Below are positions 1 to 8,529 of a DNA stretch of 64,000 nt, one piece after another; positions within the stretch are counted from its first letter, which is position 1; every line of letters begins with the position of its first letter. The stretch spans positions 2,542,001 through 2,606,000 of the forward strand of contig NZ_CP186693.1 of the NCBI RefSeq assembly GCF_049532985.1, given 5' to 3'. The notes under the pieces are model-generated. The model saw only the letters and a list, made by a program, of their open reading frames with translations. It was not told the origin of the DNA and searched no databases. The translations under genes and the position numbers were made by a program. Source of the stretch: Promicromonospora sp049532985. Its GTDB lineage: Bacteria > Actinomycetota > Actinomycetes > Actinomycetales > Cellulomonadaceae.

Positions 1-1764
1 CTTTTCTGCATGGACATCCAGCGCCGAGGCGGGCTCGTCCAAGACCATGAACATTGCACCGCTGCGAACTGCGTAGAGCGCTCGAGCCAGCGCAAGTCGC
101 TGCCACTGGCCACCGGACAGCTCTCCCCCGGCGGCAACCGTTCTGTCCATCACTGTGTCCCACCCTCGGGGAAGCCTGCGCACTGCAGAATCCAAGCCAG
201 CCTGGCGGGTCACCTCCTCCAAGAGTTCTTGGTCTTTTGGAGCGGCGAGCATTACGTTTTCTGCCGCCGTAAGCGGCAAATGAAGATGGTCTTGGGTGAC
301 GATAGCCAGCCGTCGCTGCCACGCAGCTATTTGACGGTCGTCAAGGGAGGCTAGATCGACCCCATCAACGATGACGCGACCCTCTGTCGGCCGATAGGCT
401 CCGCCAAGCAGGTTTACCAATGTGGACTTTCCAGCTCCATTGATACCGACGAGGCCAAGGAACTCACCCGCCCGGATTTCAAGATCTAACTGTTTGAGCA
501 CATCCCTATTAGTGCCGGGGTACCGGAAACATACGCCGTCGAGTCGCACGGATGGCTCACCCGCTACGGGTCGCGACGGGTCCTCCGGTAGAGAATATTC
601 GACCGGCCGCTGATTGATCCGGATACCACTTTGATTCGGAGTGTTCCGTTTAGTTTCGCTTCCCTGAGAGCTTGAGCTCCCTTCCGCTTTTCCTCCGGCG
701 TCAGTAGCGGTTTTGGGTAGCCGTTCTAGCGCTTTCAAAGCAGAATGCGCCCGCTCAACTGCGGCCGCTGATTCTGGGCTCCCTGCCGTGGCCAGTCTCA
801 GAAGCGCGGTGGCTGCAGTGGCAGCGCCTGCGACTGCTAGCGCGCCGGACATGGCCTGCATGAGAAGAAACCACAGTGCGCCAGCAAGTGCGGCGATGAG
901 CGGAATATAGATCACAAGGGTCCGGACAGTTGACGAGGCTCCGGCCCGCCACAACGTCGATGTTGATCGCCACCACTCGTTATCGAATCGAGCCCGCAAC
1001 CACTCACCGAATCCGAAGACCCGCAGTTCCTTTGCCGCTCCGCCCAGACCGAGCTCGTACGTGTACTCCGCCTCTCGCGCGGACCGTGTCGCAGTAACCC
1101 ACGCCTGACCCTGGCGAGCCGATGCTCGGATCGACCACCACTCAACAAGAGCTACCGCGCTTAGTAGCAGCGCGGATGCAAACCATGAGAGCGTGTCCCC
1201 CACTATTGCAGCGGCCCCGAGCGCCAAAGTTCGTGACCTAATTAGTTCACCTAGCGGCTGCCAGCCGACCCAAACGGCTCGATTCCCGACTCGTTGCGCA
1301 CGACGTGAATCGTCAAGGACTTGCTCTGAGCTCAAGTGTGCAATGTGAGGGCCGCTAACCATCACTGTCGTAATTGATTTGTAAATGTATATGTCCGAAT
1401 CGAATACGAGACGTGACGCGGCCAGACGCGCGACGACTCCGAGCACTCCATCGAGTGTGAAGGCGAGCGCAAGGCCACCAACGAGCAAATAGACTCCCGG
1501 CACTAACTCTTGATCCGGTCCGACTAGTTGGCGTGTCAACTCACCTGCAGCGTCGCCAATAAGAAGCACGAGGAGTAGCGCGAAGAGCGCCCCGCCCATA
1601 GCGCTTGCCAGAAGAACTATTCCCCACTTGCGCGATACCAGGAATGCGAATCGTAATAGAGCAAACAAACAAATCTCCCTAACCTCGGTTCGCGCTGCAC
1701 TACCGCCGAGATTGCCGATCAAGCCTGCCACTTCGCGTTCCCGAGGCAGGCTCGCACCGGGCAT
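1..1764 (-). CDS. ABC exporter, fused permease and ATPase (3' end beyond the window)
   Basis: The reading frame enters from the left edge, so the C-terminus is missing. The N-terminal half has several membrane segments (for example around 1500-1620). The C-terminal half is a nucleotide-binding domain with Walker A GINGAGKST (424-447), signature LSGGQWQR and Walker B MFMVLDEPASALD near the edge. This layout fits half-size exporters of peptides, lipids or drugs, which act as dimers in the plasma membrane; relatives often sit in lanthipeptide-type clusters (family knowledge), but no precursor gene is visible here. I chose ATG at 1764 because GAGG lies 7 bases before it and the frame closes with TAG at 1786-1788; a TTG at 1668 with AGGGAG is the alternative. 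Base composition is clearly less GC-rich than the core genes, so the gene was probably acquired by transfer. The substrate is unknown. Confidence 0.85.
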   Translation of the reverse strand, partial: MPGASLPREREVAGLIGNLGGSAARTEVREICLFALLRFAFLVSRKWGIVLLASAMGGALFALLLVLLIGDAAGELTRQLVGPDQELVPGVYLLVGGLALAFTLDGVLGVVARLAASRLVFDSDIYIYKSITTVMVSGPHIAHLSSEQVLDDSRRAQRVGNRAVWVGWQPLGELIRSRTLALGAAAIVGDTLSWFASALLLSAVALVEWWSIRASARQGQAWVTATRSAREAEYTYELGLGGAAKELRVFGFGEWLRARFDNEWWRSTSTLWRAGASSTVRTLVIYIPLIAALAGALWFLLMQAMSGALAVAGAATAATALLRLATAGSPESAAAVERAHSALKALERLPKTATDAGGKAEGSSSSQGSETKRNTPNQSGIRINQRPVEYSLPEDPSRPVAGEPSVRLDGVCFRYPGTNRDVLKQLDLEIRAGEFLGLVGINGAGKSTLVNLLGGAYRPTEGRVIVDGVDLASLDDRQIAAWQRRLAIVTQDHLHLPLTAAENVMLAAPKDQELLEEVTRQAGLDSAVRRLPRGWDTVMDRTVAAGGELSGGQWQRLALARALYAVRSGAMFMVLDEPASALDVHAEK

Positions 1765-1835
1765 TCGCCGACCTCGGCCAGCAACCTAGTCCCACCACAA
1801 TTCAGGCTCTCCTCAAACGCCTACGCTGCCGCCGG

Positions 1836-1884
1836 GTGATCGATCACTTAGTCCAAGGTAGCGGGTGATCGATCACCCTGGCAA
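1836..1884 (-). promoter_or_regulatory. promoter of the ABC exporter with two identical palindromic operators
   Basis: On the minus strand TTGCCA (1879-1884) and TACCTT (1855-1860) are separated by 18 bases, a good -35/-10 pair. The perfect 12-base palindrome GTGATCGATCAC lies inside the spacer (1865-1876) and again just past the expected transcription start (1836-1847), 29 bases apart. This is the classic layout for repression by a dimeric regulator. The regulator is not in the window. The leader would be about 85 bases. Confidence 0.6.
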
Positions 1885-1999
1885 GCATTTTCGTAACCTC
1901 GTGTTCATCGGAGGTTCAGGTTCAACCACACGTCCACTTCACTTGGCCTCACGGGGCGCGCCCCTCTCAGCTACAGGTGCCGGTTGTCCACCGGTGGGC

Positions 2000-2221
2000 T
2001 CAGTTCATGATCGCGAGCTCGCCCTCGGTCCCCGAGGGCCAGGCCGGGCGGGCGTAGATCAGCTCGGCCTTGTAGAGGCAGTTGACGACCTCGGCCGCCG
2101 CGTTGTCATACGAACCGCCGCGTGAACCGACCGATGCGGTGATCCCCGCCTGGGCCAGGTGCTCGGTGCAGCAGATGCCGACGCCCTGCCTGGGTGGGCT
2201 CAACCGGTGGCCGCAACACAA
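2000..2221 (-). pseudogene. IS3-family transposase remnant (OrfB C-terminal part)
   Basis: The minus-strand frame contains AGITASVGSRGGSYDNAAAE followed by VNCLYKAELI. This is the hallmark end of the IS3-type DDE integrase domain, including its last catalytic Glu. The N-terminal domain and the other two acidic residues are absent, and the normal C-terminal tail decays after YARPAW. A 10-base direct repeat, GGTGGGCTCA, brackets the fragment at 1993-2002 and 2193-2202. It is a dead fragment and marks past insertion activity in the island. Confidence 0.75.
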
Positions 2222-2269
2222 GAGGTCAAGGGGGTGTCATGAGACGACCGTCAAAGGTGGGAGACCGAG

Positions 2270-2460
2270 GTGGCCAAGCGTGGGCCGATGCGGTCACCGG
2301 GGCATCCAGGAGATCGTCGCACGAAGGAGCGCGCGTTCTGGGACGAGGCCGCCACAGGGAAGCTGCCGCGCAAGGCCGCCGAAGCGGTGGGTGTGGCGCA
2401 GGCCGTGGGGCAGCGGTAGTTCCGTCACACTGGCGGGATGTCACCGTATTCCTGGCCCCG
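2270..2460 (+). pseudogene. IS30-family transposase remnant (N-terminal part)
   Basis: Starting near GTG 2270, the plus-strand frame reads through RSPGHPGDRRTKERAFW and DEAATGKLPRKAAEAVGVAQ to AVGQR, followed by a TAG where the family has Trp, then FRHTGGMSPYSWPRD. This matches the N-terminal helix-turn-helix segment of IS30-like transposases (recognised from memory). The internal stop and the loss of homology afterwards show a nonfunctional fragment. Confidence 0.55.
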
Positions 2461-2628
2461 AGATCTTGTCAGCAGCGCGCCGCGACTTCGGGGATCTCAT
2501 CATCACCGAGGAGATCTACCGCGCGTTCATGCTTGAGGAGATAGTCCGCCGACAGCAACACTAGCCAAACGCCCTCTGAAACCCCTGGACTGCGGCACGG
2601 ATGGGCGGCACCCGACTGGTGGCGCAGA

Positions 2629-3378
2629 TCAGCTGCGTCCGGGCAGGATGTACGCCAGGCCCCCAAGGACTGACGCGATCACGGCCGATGTGACGGTGAT
2701 GACACCGGCGACCTCGCCCACGAGCCGCAGGATTTGCCGCAGCGTTCGAAGTTTCCCGACCTCGTACGTGTTCGGGTTGAAGCCACTGCTGGTGGCTGCA
2801 TCGAGCAACGAACCCCGGACGATGTCGTGGATCTCCTCGATCGCAGTCGGCGTGAGCTCGTCGGCCAGGATGTCCACGATCCGCTGCTCCTGCCCGGACA
2901 GTTCCAGACCGTTGCGGCGGCCTTGCGCCGCCCAGCGCCGCGTCAACCGCAGGCACCTCTCCTTGACCGCCAGCCGCTGAGTGACCGGGGGACGGATCCA
3001 TCGCAGGATCCGAGCAGCGGCGTCCCCGAAGGACTGATAGCGGTCGAGCAAGCACATCACCCAGTACGCCGCCCGAGCACCGCCGAGCCCACCCACCCAC
3101 ACCCCTATGCCCACGCAGACGAGAGACACCAAGGCTGCGTCGAGGACCCCGGCGGTGGACCACCGACTAAGGAACACGATGGCTCCGAGCACCACCCCGT
3201 AGCCGAGCCCGAAGAGCATGAAGCCGAACTCATAGGTCGACGCGGTCCACTTCGCCAGCCGCCGCTGCTCGAGGACAAAGAGGCGCACGAGGTCGTCCTC
3301 GGTGAACCCGAGCTGCAGCAGCTGCTTGACGTCCCGCTGACGCTGCCCACGGCCCACACGTGCTGTACGCGCCCCCAC
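2629..3378 (-). CDS. membrane protein of unknown function
   Basis: A 249-residue protein with three likely membrane stretches: two near residues 50-115 (FGFMLFGLGYGVVLGAIVFL and ALVSLVCVGIGVWVGGLGGA) and one at the C-terminus (VAGVITVTSAVIASVLGGLA). Between them lies a charged cytoplasmic region of about 110 residues rich in Arg and Leu. Translation starts at GTG 3378 with GGGGGAG about 5 bases upstream. I recognise no family. It sits between transposase debris and a damaged integrase, so it is island cargo. Codon use looks normal for a real gene. Confidence 0.6.
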   Translation of the reverse strand: MGARTARVGRGQRQRDVKQLLQLGFTEDDLVRLFVLEQRRLAKWTASTYEFGFMLFGLGYGVVLGAIVFLSRWSTAGVLDAALVSLVCVGIGVWVGGLGGARAAYWVMCLLDRYQSFGDAAARILRWIRPPVTQRLAVKERCLRLTRRWAAQGRRNGLELSGQEQRIVDILADELTPTAIEEIHDIVRGSLLDAATSSGFNPNTYEVGKLRTLRQILRLVGEVAGVITVTSAVIASVLGGLAYILPGRS

Positions 3379-3853
3379 TCGACTCCCCCACCTCGGCGCT
3401 CGCCGACTATCGCCTGCTCGCGCACGCTAGCAAGGGTGTCTGACATCGACGGACGAGACTGCGCGGCGACCGCGATCCTTACCGGCTGGCGGAGAGTCCT
3501 CTTTTGCGCAGGAGCACTGGTCGTCTAGTTGCCCTGAACAGCCCTCGCCCTCAGGCCCCAGCGCGTGCCCCAGGTTCCTGGGTGATCTTGTTGATGGATG
3601 CCACAAGGCATGCAGGGCGTAGGTCTCCCGCCGCCTGGCTCCCCACAGGCTAAGGCGGCCACCGCCGTGACGTCCGGACGGTCCGTCAGGGCCGTCGAGC
3701 AGGCGCAGACCCGCGGACTGCCGTGAGACGTCGTCGGAAGGCAGTCAGACTCTCCGCCAAGGCGGCTCGGAGCCGCGGGGGCTGCAAGATCGCCCGAAAC
3801 GCAGCCAACGGCACGTCCACGTGGATTAGGAGGCCTGCTGGCGAAGGCAGGGG
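3379..3853. other. intergenic stretch without a recognisable gene
   Basis: No convincing gene is visible. On the minus strand the frame stays open for about 54 codons past the integrase stop (to a TGA at 3686-3688) and reads as plausible coding sequence, for example VPLAAFRAILQPPRLRAAL, but it does not resemble an integrase C-terminus. It may be the tail of another gene joined by a rearrangement. The part next to 3379 should hold the promoter of the membrane protein; no clear boxes are seen. Confidence 0.4.
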
Positions 3854-4864
3854 CTACTGAGCCTCCGACTGGCCATCCTCCCCTTGCCCGAAACTCACAT
3901 GCAGCACCTTCCCGCGCTTTGCAGGGAAGACCAGGCCATTGCGTCCAGGTTGCGAGAAAGTCGCCAGGTGCTCTTTGAGGATTGGCACAACGAACGACGG
4001 TATTGCCACGTCCCGGTAGGAGGCGTCCGTCTTTGGTGGGCCGATCTGGTTGTACTGGCCCGGGATCTTCTGGTTCGCTGCGGTTCCTCGCACCGTTACC
4101 TTCGCCCGCGCCGGGTCCTCAATATCAAGATGCTGCCGCTGCAGTGCTCGCAGCTCTCCGTTGCGAAGTCCCGTGGCGATGGCCAGAGGCACGATCGCCT
4201 GAAGGTAGTCCGGCATCAGCTCGGTCATCTGCCACATCTGGTCTGGCGTCACCACAATGGGCGAATGCAGGGCCTTGTAGCGAAGGGCACCCTTGACCTT
4301 CGCCGGCGAAGCATCGAGCAGCTCATGCTCAACAGCATCGTTCAGGATCGAGGACAGTGTCTGATAGGCCGAGTACAGTGCGCCGCGCCCGTCCGACTTC
4401 CCTTGGCCATGCCACTTCCGCATCCGCGCTTCCTCGGCAAGCGTTGCGTCCAACTTGGTGTACCAATTGGTCACATCGAGCCGGGTCAGGTCCTTCAGAG
4501 GGATGTCGCCCAGTTCCGGAAGAATGCGCTTCTCCAGCGCCGTGTCGTACCGACGGCGAGTACCCCCGCGCAGGCGCTTGCCCTCGATCGACCGTCGCGC
4601 CCACTCACGCAACGTGATAGAGCGTTGCTCCGCGATGCGCGCCGCCAACTCACGTGCCTTCGGAGGCGTCCATTCACCACGGTCGATGAGAATGCGCTCT
4701 GCGTTGAGCCACGCCTCGGCCGCCATCTTGTCGCCGAACGATCGGTGGTGCTTCTCCGTGTCCGGGCCGGTGTACCGAGCACGGATGCTTGTGACCGCAC
4801 CGGTCACCGGGCTCTTGCGCTCCTCGATGAGGCCGAATGTACGACGGGAAGGTTTGCGTGCCAT
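3854..4864 (-). pseudogene. tyrosine-type site-specific recombinase, C-terminally truncated
   Basis: A phage- or island-type integrase of 336 residues. It has an arm-binding N-terminus, a SAM-like core-binding domain (about residues 80-190) and the start of the catalytic domain with the first catalytic Arg in ATGLRNGELRALQRQHLDI. The protein stops at VLHVSFGQGEDGQSEAQ, before the His-x-x-Arg box and the nucleophilic Tyr that every member needs, so it should be inactive in strand cleavage. Start: ATG 4864 with GAGAGG 8 bases upstream; a longer frame from 4972 lacks support. It probably brought in the neighbouring island and was then broken, which would fix the island in place. Confidence 0.8.
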
Positions 4865-4914
4865 GGGTGGGTCCTCTCGCCCACCAGGTGTACCCACCAC
4901 GCCAGTCATCCCCG

Positions 4915-5014
4915 GTGGGACTTCGGCACCCCCACGCACAGCCTGAGCAAGGCCCGCCACCTGCGGACTCACCCTCGAGGGCGTGGGACTTCAGTGGGAC
5001 TTCAGTGGGACTTC
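4915..5014 (+). repeat. short direct repeats GTGGGACTTC beside the integrase
   Basis: GTGGGACTTC occurs at 4915-4924 and as three near-tandem copies at 4983-4992, 4994-5003 and 5005-5014 (11-base period). The repeats lie directly upstream of the integrase gene, between it and the SUF terminator. Arm-type binding sites of tyrosine integrases have this size, repetition and position (family knowledge), so this is a candidate half of the attachment region. No tRNA gene or core att duplication is visible nearby. Confidence 0.5.
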
Positions 5015-5075
5015 GGGTGGCCCCACGAGGCCACTTCTGTCCACGTCCGTCTCACGAGCCTCGAAGAGAATCACC

Positions 5076-5120
5076 AGGTCAGGCGGCATTCCCCGCGTTC
5101 AGGGGCCTGCCGCCTGACCT
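5076..5120 (-). terminator. terminator of the SUF operon
   Basis: Perfect 13-base inverted repeat AGGTCAGGCGGCA (5076-5088) and TGCCGCCTGACCT (5108-5120) with a 19-base loop, just after the last suf gene. There is no T-run, as is common in high-GC actinobacteria. It also marks the border between core genes and the island. Confidence 0.65.
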
Positions 5121-5129
5121 CGTCGATCC

Positions 5130-5489
5130 TCAGACGTTGAACCCCAGCATCCGCAGCTGCTCCTTGCCGTCGTCCGTGATCTTCTCCGGACCCCACGGCG
5201 GCATCCAGACCCAGTTGACCCGGAACCCGTCCACGATGCCCTCGAGCGCCTGGGCGCTCTGGTCCTCGATCACGTCGGTCAGCGGGCACGCCGCGGACGT
5301 CAGCGTCATGTCGATGGTCGCGTGGTTGTTCTGGTCCACCTGGATGCCGTAGATCAGGCCCAGGTCCACGACGTTGATGCCCAGCTCGGGGTCGATCACG
5401 TCGCGCATGGCCTCTTCGACGTCCACCACGGTGGTCGGCGACGCGGCAGCCGCCGCTCCCTGCCCGACGTCGGTGCTCGCCTCGGTCAT
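5130..5489 (-). CDS. sufT: SufT-like iron-sulfur assembly protein (DUF59/MIP18 family)
   Basis: A 119-residue protein with the DUF59 core: DPELGINVVDLGLIYGI (about 33-49) and TLTSAACPLTDVIEDQ (about 62-77), which carries the family's conserved Cys. Relatives help mature Fe-S proteins when cluster demand is high. It is the last gene of the operon and starts 11 bases after sufU stops. Start: ATG 5489, preceded by GAGGAGAGATGC; a longer frame reaching into sufU is a shadow. The role comes from family and operon position. Confidence 0.9.
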   Translation of the reverse strand: MTEASTDVGQGAAAAASPTTVVDVEEAMRDVIDPELGINVVDLGLIYGIQVDQNNHATIDMTLTSAACPLTDVIEDQSAQALEGIVDGFRVNWVWMPPWGPEKITDDGKEQLRMLGFNV

Positions 5490-5500
5490 CGCATCTCTCC

Positions 5501-5980
5501 TCAGCTCGTGGCCAGCGCGCCGCTGCGCGCCAGCGAGTCCTTGAGCGCCGCCCAGCCGAGCAGCGCGCACTTGATCCGGGCGGGGTACTGGGACACGCCC
5601 GTGAAGGCGGTCGCGTCGCCGAGGGCGTCCTCGGCGGCGTCGTCGTCCAGGCCCTTGCCGCGGGACGACATCAGGTCGTGGAACAGGCCGTCCAGCCGCG
5701 CCACCTCGGCGAGGTCCGCGCCTTCGACGAGCGAGGTCATGACGGACACGGACGCCTGCGAGATGGAGCATCCCTGCCCCTCCCAGGAGACGCCTGCCAC
5801 GGAGCCCTCCGGCGTGACGTCGACCCGGAGGGTCACCTCGTCACCGCACGTGGGGTTCACCTGGTGCGACTCCCCCGCGAGGTGTCCCGCCACGGAGGCG
5901 ACGTCGACGAGCCCGCGGCCCACCGGGTGCTTCGCGTGGTCCAGGATCACCTGCTGGTACATCTGCTCGAGCGTGCTCAC
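5501..5980 (-). CDS. sufU: SufU, zinc-dependent sulfur transfer partner of SufS
   Basis: A 159-residue IscU-like fold protein of the SufU type. The zinc/sulfur ligands are visible in NPTCGDEVTL, GQGCSISQASVS and RIKCALLGW, with an Asp near the first Cys. SufU takes persulfide sulfur from the cysteine desulfurase SufS and passes it to the SufBCD scaffold. Start: GTG 5980 (read as Met-Ser-Thr-Leu-Glu-Gln), with GAGAGG a few bases upstream. It lies between sufS and sufT as in other Gram-positive operons. Confidence 0.95.
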   Translation of the reverse strand: MSTLEQMYQQVILDHAKHPVGRGLVDVASVAGHLAGESHQVNPTCGDEVTLRVDVTPEGSVAGVSWEGQGCSISQASVSVMTSLVEGADLAEVARLDGLFHDLMSSRGKGLDDDAAEDALGDATAFTGVSQYPARIKCALLGWAALKDSLARSGALATS

Positions 5981-6026
5981 GACGCTGCCTCTCTCGATCT
6001 CACCGAACCAGATCTCCTCGAAGAGA

Positions 6027-7337
6027 TCACTCTGCTCCGAAGAACGCGCGGACCCCCGCCAACGCTTCCCGGAACGCGACAACTTCTTCGACCGTCGTGT
6101 AGACCGACGCCGACGCGCGCGCCGTGGCGGCCACGCCGAACCGGCGGTGCAGCGGCTGCGCGCAGTGGTGGCCCACCCGCACGGCGATGCCCTTGTCGTC
6201 CAGCACCTGCCCGACGTCGTGCGCGTGCACGCCGTCCACCACGAACGAGACCACGGCGAGGCGGTCCGCGGTGTCGAGCGGGCCGATCACCCGGACGCCC
6301 GGGATGTCGGCGATCTTGAGCATCTCGGCCGCGAGCTCGGACTCGTGCCGGGCCACGCCCGCCATGCCGAGCTCGCCGAGGTACTGCGCCGCGCAGCCCA
6401 TGCCCACGGCCTGCGCCACCATCTGGGTGCCGGCCTCGAACCGCTGCGGCGGCGGCGCGTAGGTGGTGGTCTCCATGGTGACCACCTCGACCATGGACCC
6501 GCCGGTCACGGTCGGCGGCATGGCCTCCAGCAGCTCGCGCCGCCCGTACAGGGCACCGACACCGGTGGGGCCGAGCATCTTGTGCCCGCTGAACGCGGCG
6601 AAGTCGACGCCGAGCGCGTGGAGGTCCACCGGCAGGTTCGGCACGGACTGGCACGCGTCCAGCACCGTGAGGGCCCCGACGCGCCGGGCCGCCGCGACGA
6701 GCGTGTCCACGGGCGCGATCGCGCCGGTCACGTTCGACACGTGCCCGAACGCCAGGACCTTGGTCCGCTGCGTGACGATCGAGTCGAGGTCCGTGAGGTC
6801 GAGCCGGCCGTCGTCCGCCACCGGGATCCAGCGCAGGACGGCGCCCGTGCGGGCGGCCAGCTCCTGCCACGGCACGAGGTTGGCGTGGTGCTCCGCCTCG
6901 GTGACCACGATCTCGTCGCCCGGCGCGAGCCGGAACCGCGCCGCGGCCTCTCCCCCGCGACCCAGGGTCGCGTTGGAGAAGGCGTAGGCCACGACGTTGA
7001 TCGCGGCGGTGGCGCCCGGCTGCCAGACGATCTCGCCCTCGTCCGCGCCGACGAACGCGGCCACAGCCGCGCGCGCCTGCTCGAACGCCTCGGTGGCCTC
7101 CTCGGCGAGGAAGTGCGCGCCGCGGTGGACCGCGGCGTTGCGCTGCTCGTAGAAGTCCACCTCGGTGTCCAGCACCACCTGGGGTTTCTGGGAGGTGGCG
7201 GCGGAGTCCAGGTACACGAGGGGCCGGCCACCCCGCACCGTGCGCTCGAGCAGCGGGAAGTCCGCGCGGACGGCGGCCAGCTCGGCCGTGGAGAGCCCGG
7301 CGGGTGCGTCACCCGGACGCACGGTGGTGGTGGTCAT
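6027..7337 (-). CDS. sufS: SufS cysteine desulfurase
   Basis: A 436-residue class V aminotransferase fold enzyme that removes sulfur from cysteine as an enzyme-bound persulfide, leaving alanine. The PLP-binding Lys is in AAFSGHKMLGPTGVGALYGR, the phosphate-binding region includes TEAEHHANLVPWQ, and the catalytic Cys is in VRVGHHCAQPLHRRF. Length is normal for the family. Start: ATG 7337 after GAGGGGACAAC. It follows sufC by 41 bases and ends 46 bases before sufU. Confidence 0.96.
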   Translation of the reverse strand: MTTTTVRPGDAPAGLSTAELAAVRADFPLLERTVRGGRPLVYLDSAATSQKPQVVLDTEVDFYEQRNAAVHRGAHFLAEEATEAFEQARAAVAAFVGADEGEIVWQPGATAAINVVAYAFSNATLGRGGEAAARFRLAPGDEIVVTEAEHHANLVPWQELAARTGAVLRWIPVADDGRLDLTDLDSIVTQRTKVLAFGHVSNVTGAIAPVDTLVAAARRVGALTVLDACQSVPNLPVDLHALGVDFAAFSGHKMLGPTGVGALYGRRELLEAMPPTVTGGSMVEVVTMETTTYAPPPQRFEAGTQMVAQAVGMGCAAQYLGELGMAGVARHESELAAEMLKIADIPGVRVIGPLDTADRLAVVSFVVDGVHAHDVGQVLDDKGIAVRVGHHCAQPLHRRFGVAATARASASVYTTVEEVVAFREALAGVRAFFGAE

Positions 7338-7378
7338 GTTGTCCCCTCGCAGAACCTGGAAGATCGGGCGGTGGCGGG

Positions 7379-8149
7379 TCAGGCCGAAGCCGTGGCGCCC
7401 GCGCCGACGTACTTGTCGTAGCCCTCTTCCTCGAGGCGGTCGGCCAGCTCGGGGCCGCCCTCCTCGGCGATCTTGCCGTCCACGAAGACGTGCACGAAGT
7501 CAGGCTTGATGTAGCGCAGGATGCGCGTGTAGTGCGTGATGAGCAGGACACCGACCTCGGTGTTCTCCTTGGCGCGGTTCACGCCCTCGGACACGATGCG
7601 CAGCGCGTCGACGTCGAGGCCGGAGTCGGTCTCGTCGAGGATGGCGAAGCGCGGCTTGAAGAGCTCCATCTGCAGGATCTCGTGGCGCTTCTTCTCACCA
7701 CCGGAGAAGCCCTCGTTCACGGAGCGCTCGGCGAAGGCCGGGTCCATGCGCAGGTTCTCCATCGCGCCCTTGACCTCCTTGCCCCAGGTGCGCAGGGCGG
7801 GGGCGGTGCCGTCGATGGCGGTCTTGGCGGTCCGCAGGAAGTTCGCGACGGAGACGCCGGAGACCTCGACCGGGTACTGCATGGCGAGGAAGAGGCCGGC
7901 GCGGGCGCGCTCGTCGACGGTCATGGCCAGCAGGTCCTCGCCGTCGAGCGTGACGGTGCCCGAGGTGACCGTGTACTTGGGGTGGCCGGCCAGGGCCGAG
8001 GCGAGCGTGGACTTGCCGGAGCCGTTGGGGCCCATGATCGCGTGGGTCTCACCGCTGGCGATGGTCAGGTCGACACCGCGCAGGATCGGCTTGGGGCCTT
8101 CCTTGGTCTCGACGCTGACGTGCAGGTCGCGGATCTCGAGGGTGGGCAT
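7379..8149 (-). CDS. sufC: SufC ATPase of the SufBCD scaffold
   Basis: A 256-residue ABC-type ATPase that powers cluster assembly and does not transport anything. Walker A is GPNGSGKST (about 40-48), the SufC-specific signature FSGGEKKRHEILQM replaces the transporter LSGGQ, and Walker B is FAILDETDSGLD. Start: ATG 8149, preceded by TGGAGT. Its partners SufB and SufD are encoded just upstream in the same operon, separated from sufC only by the Rieske gene. Confidence 0.97.
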   Translation of the reverse strand: MPTLEIRDLHVSVETKEGPKPILRGVDLTIASGETHAIMGPNGSGKSTLASALAGHPKYTVTSGTVTLDGEDLLAMTVDERARAGLFLAMQYPVEVSGVSVANFLRTAKTAIDGTAPALRTWGKEVKGAMENLRMDPAFAERSVNEGFSGGEKKRHEILQMELFKPRFAILDETDSGLDVDALRIVSEGVNRAKENTEVGVLLITHYTRILRYIKPDFVHVFVDGKIAEEGGPELADRLEEEGYDKYVGAGATASA

Positions 8150-8184
8150 ATCGGTTTACTCCAGGGTTGCGGGAAAGTCAGGGG

Positions 8185-8529
8185 TCAGGAGACGGGCACG
8201 GTGACGTCGATGTCGACGAGCACCTTGTCGCCGTCGATGGTCACCGGGTAGACCGGCACGGGGCGCATCGCGGGGAGCTGGACGGGCATGCCGGTCCGCA
8301 GGTCGAACTGCGACCCGTGCAGCCAGCACTCCACCAGGCAGCCCTCCACCTCGCCGTCGGACAGCGAGACGGCGCCGTGGGAGCAGATGTCCGAGACGGC
8401 GTGGAAGACGCCGTCCGCGTCACGGGCGACCGCGACCGGGACCGGGGCGCCGTCGGCGCCGTCGAGCTCCACGAGCATCGCCTCCTCCGGTCCCAGGTCG
8501 TCGGTCATGCACGCCAGCTGCGCGGTCAT
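8185..8529 (-). CDS. Rieske-type [2Fe-2S] ferredoxin within the suf operon
   Basis: A 114-residue protein with a complete Rieske site: Cys49-Ser-His51 and Cys68-Trp-Leu-His71, which bind a [2Fe-2S] cluster through two Cys and two His. Family members pass electrons to oxygenases. This one sits between sufD and sufC and overlaps sufD by ATGA, so it is co-translated with the scaffold. This gene is common at this place in actinobacterial suf operons; it may supply electrons for assembly, but its real role is not established. Start ATG 8529. Confidence 0.88.
   Translation of the reverse strand: MTAQLACMTDDLGPEEAMLVELDGADGAPVPVAVARDADGVFHAVSDICSHGAVSLSDGEVEGCLVECWLHGSQFDLRTGMPVQLPAMRPVPVYPVTIDGDKVLVDIDVTVPVS

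Noticed and set aside
2469..2666. 65-residue minus-strand frame next to the IS30 remnant
   Set aside because: No start signal and no recognisable sequence; it lies in degraded transposon DNA.
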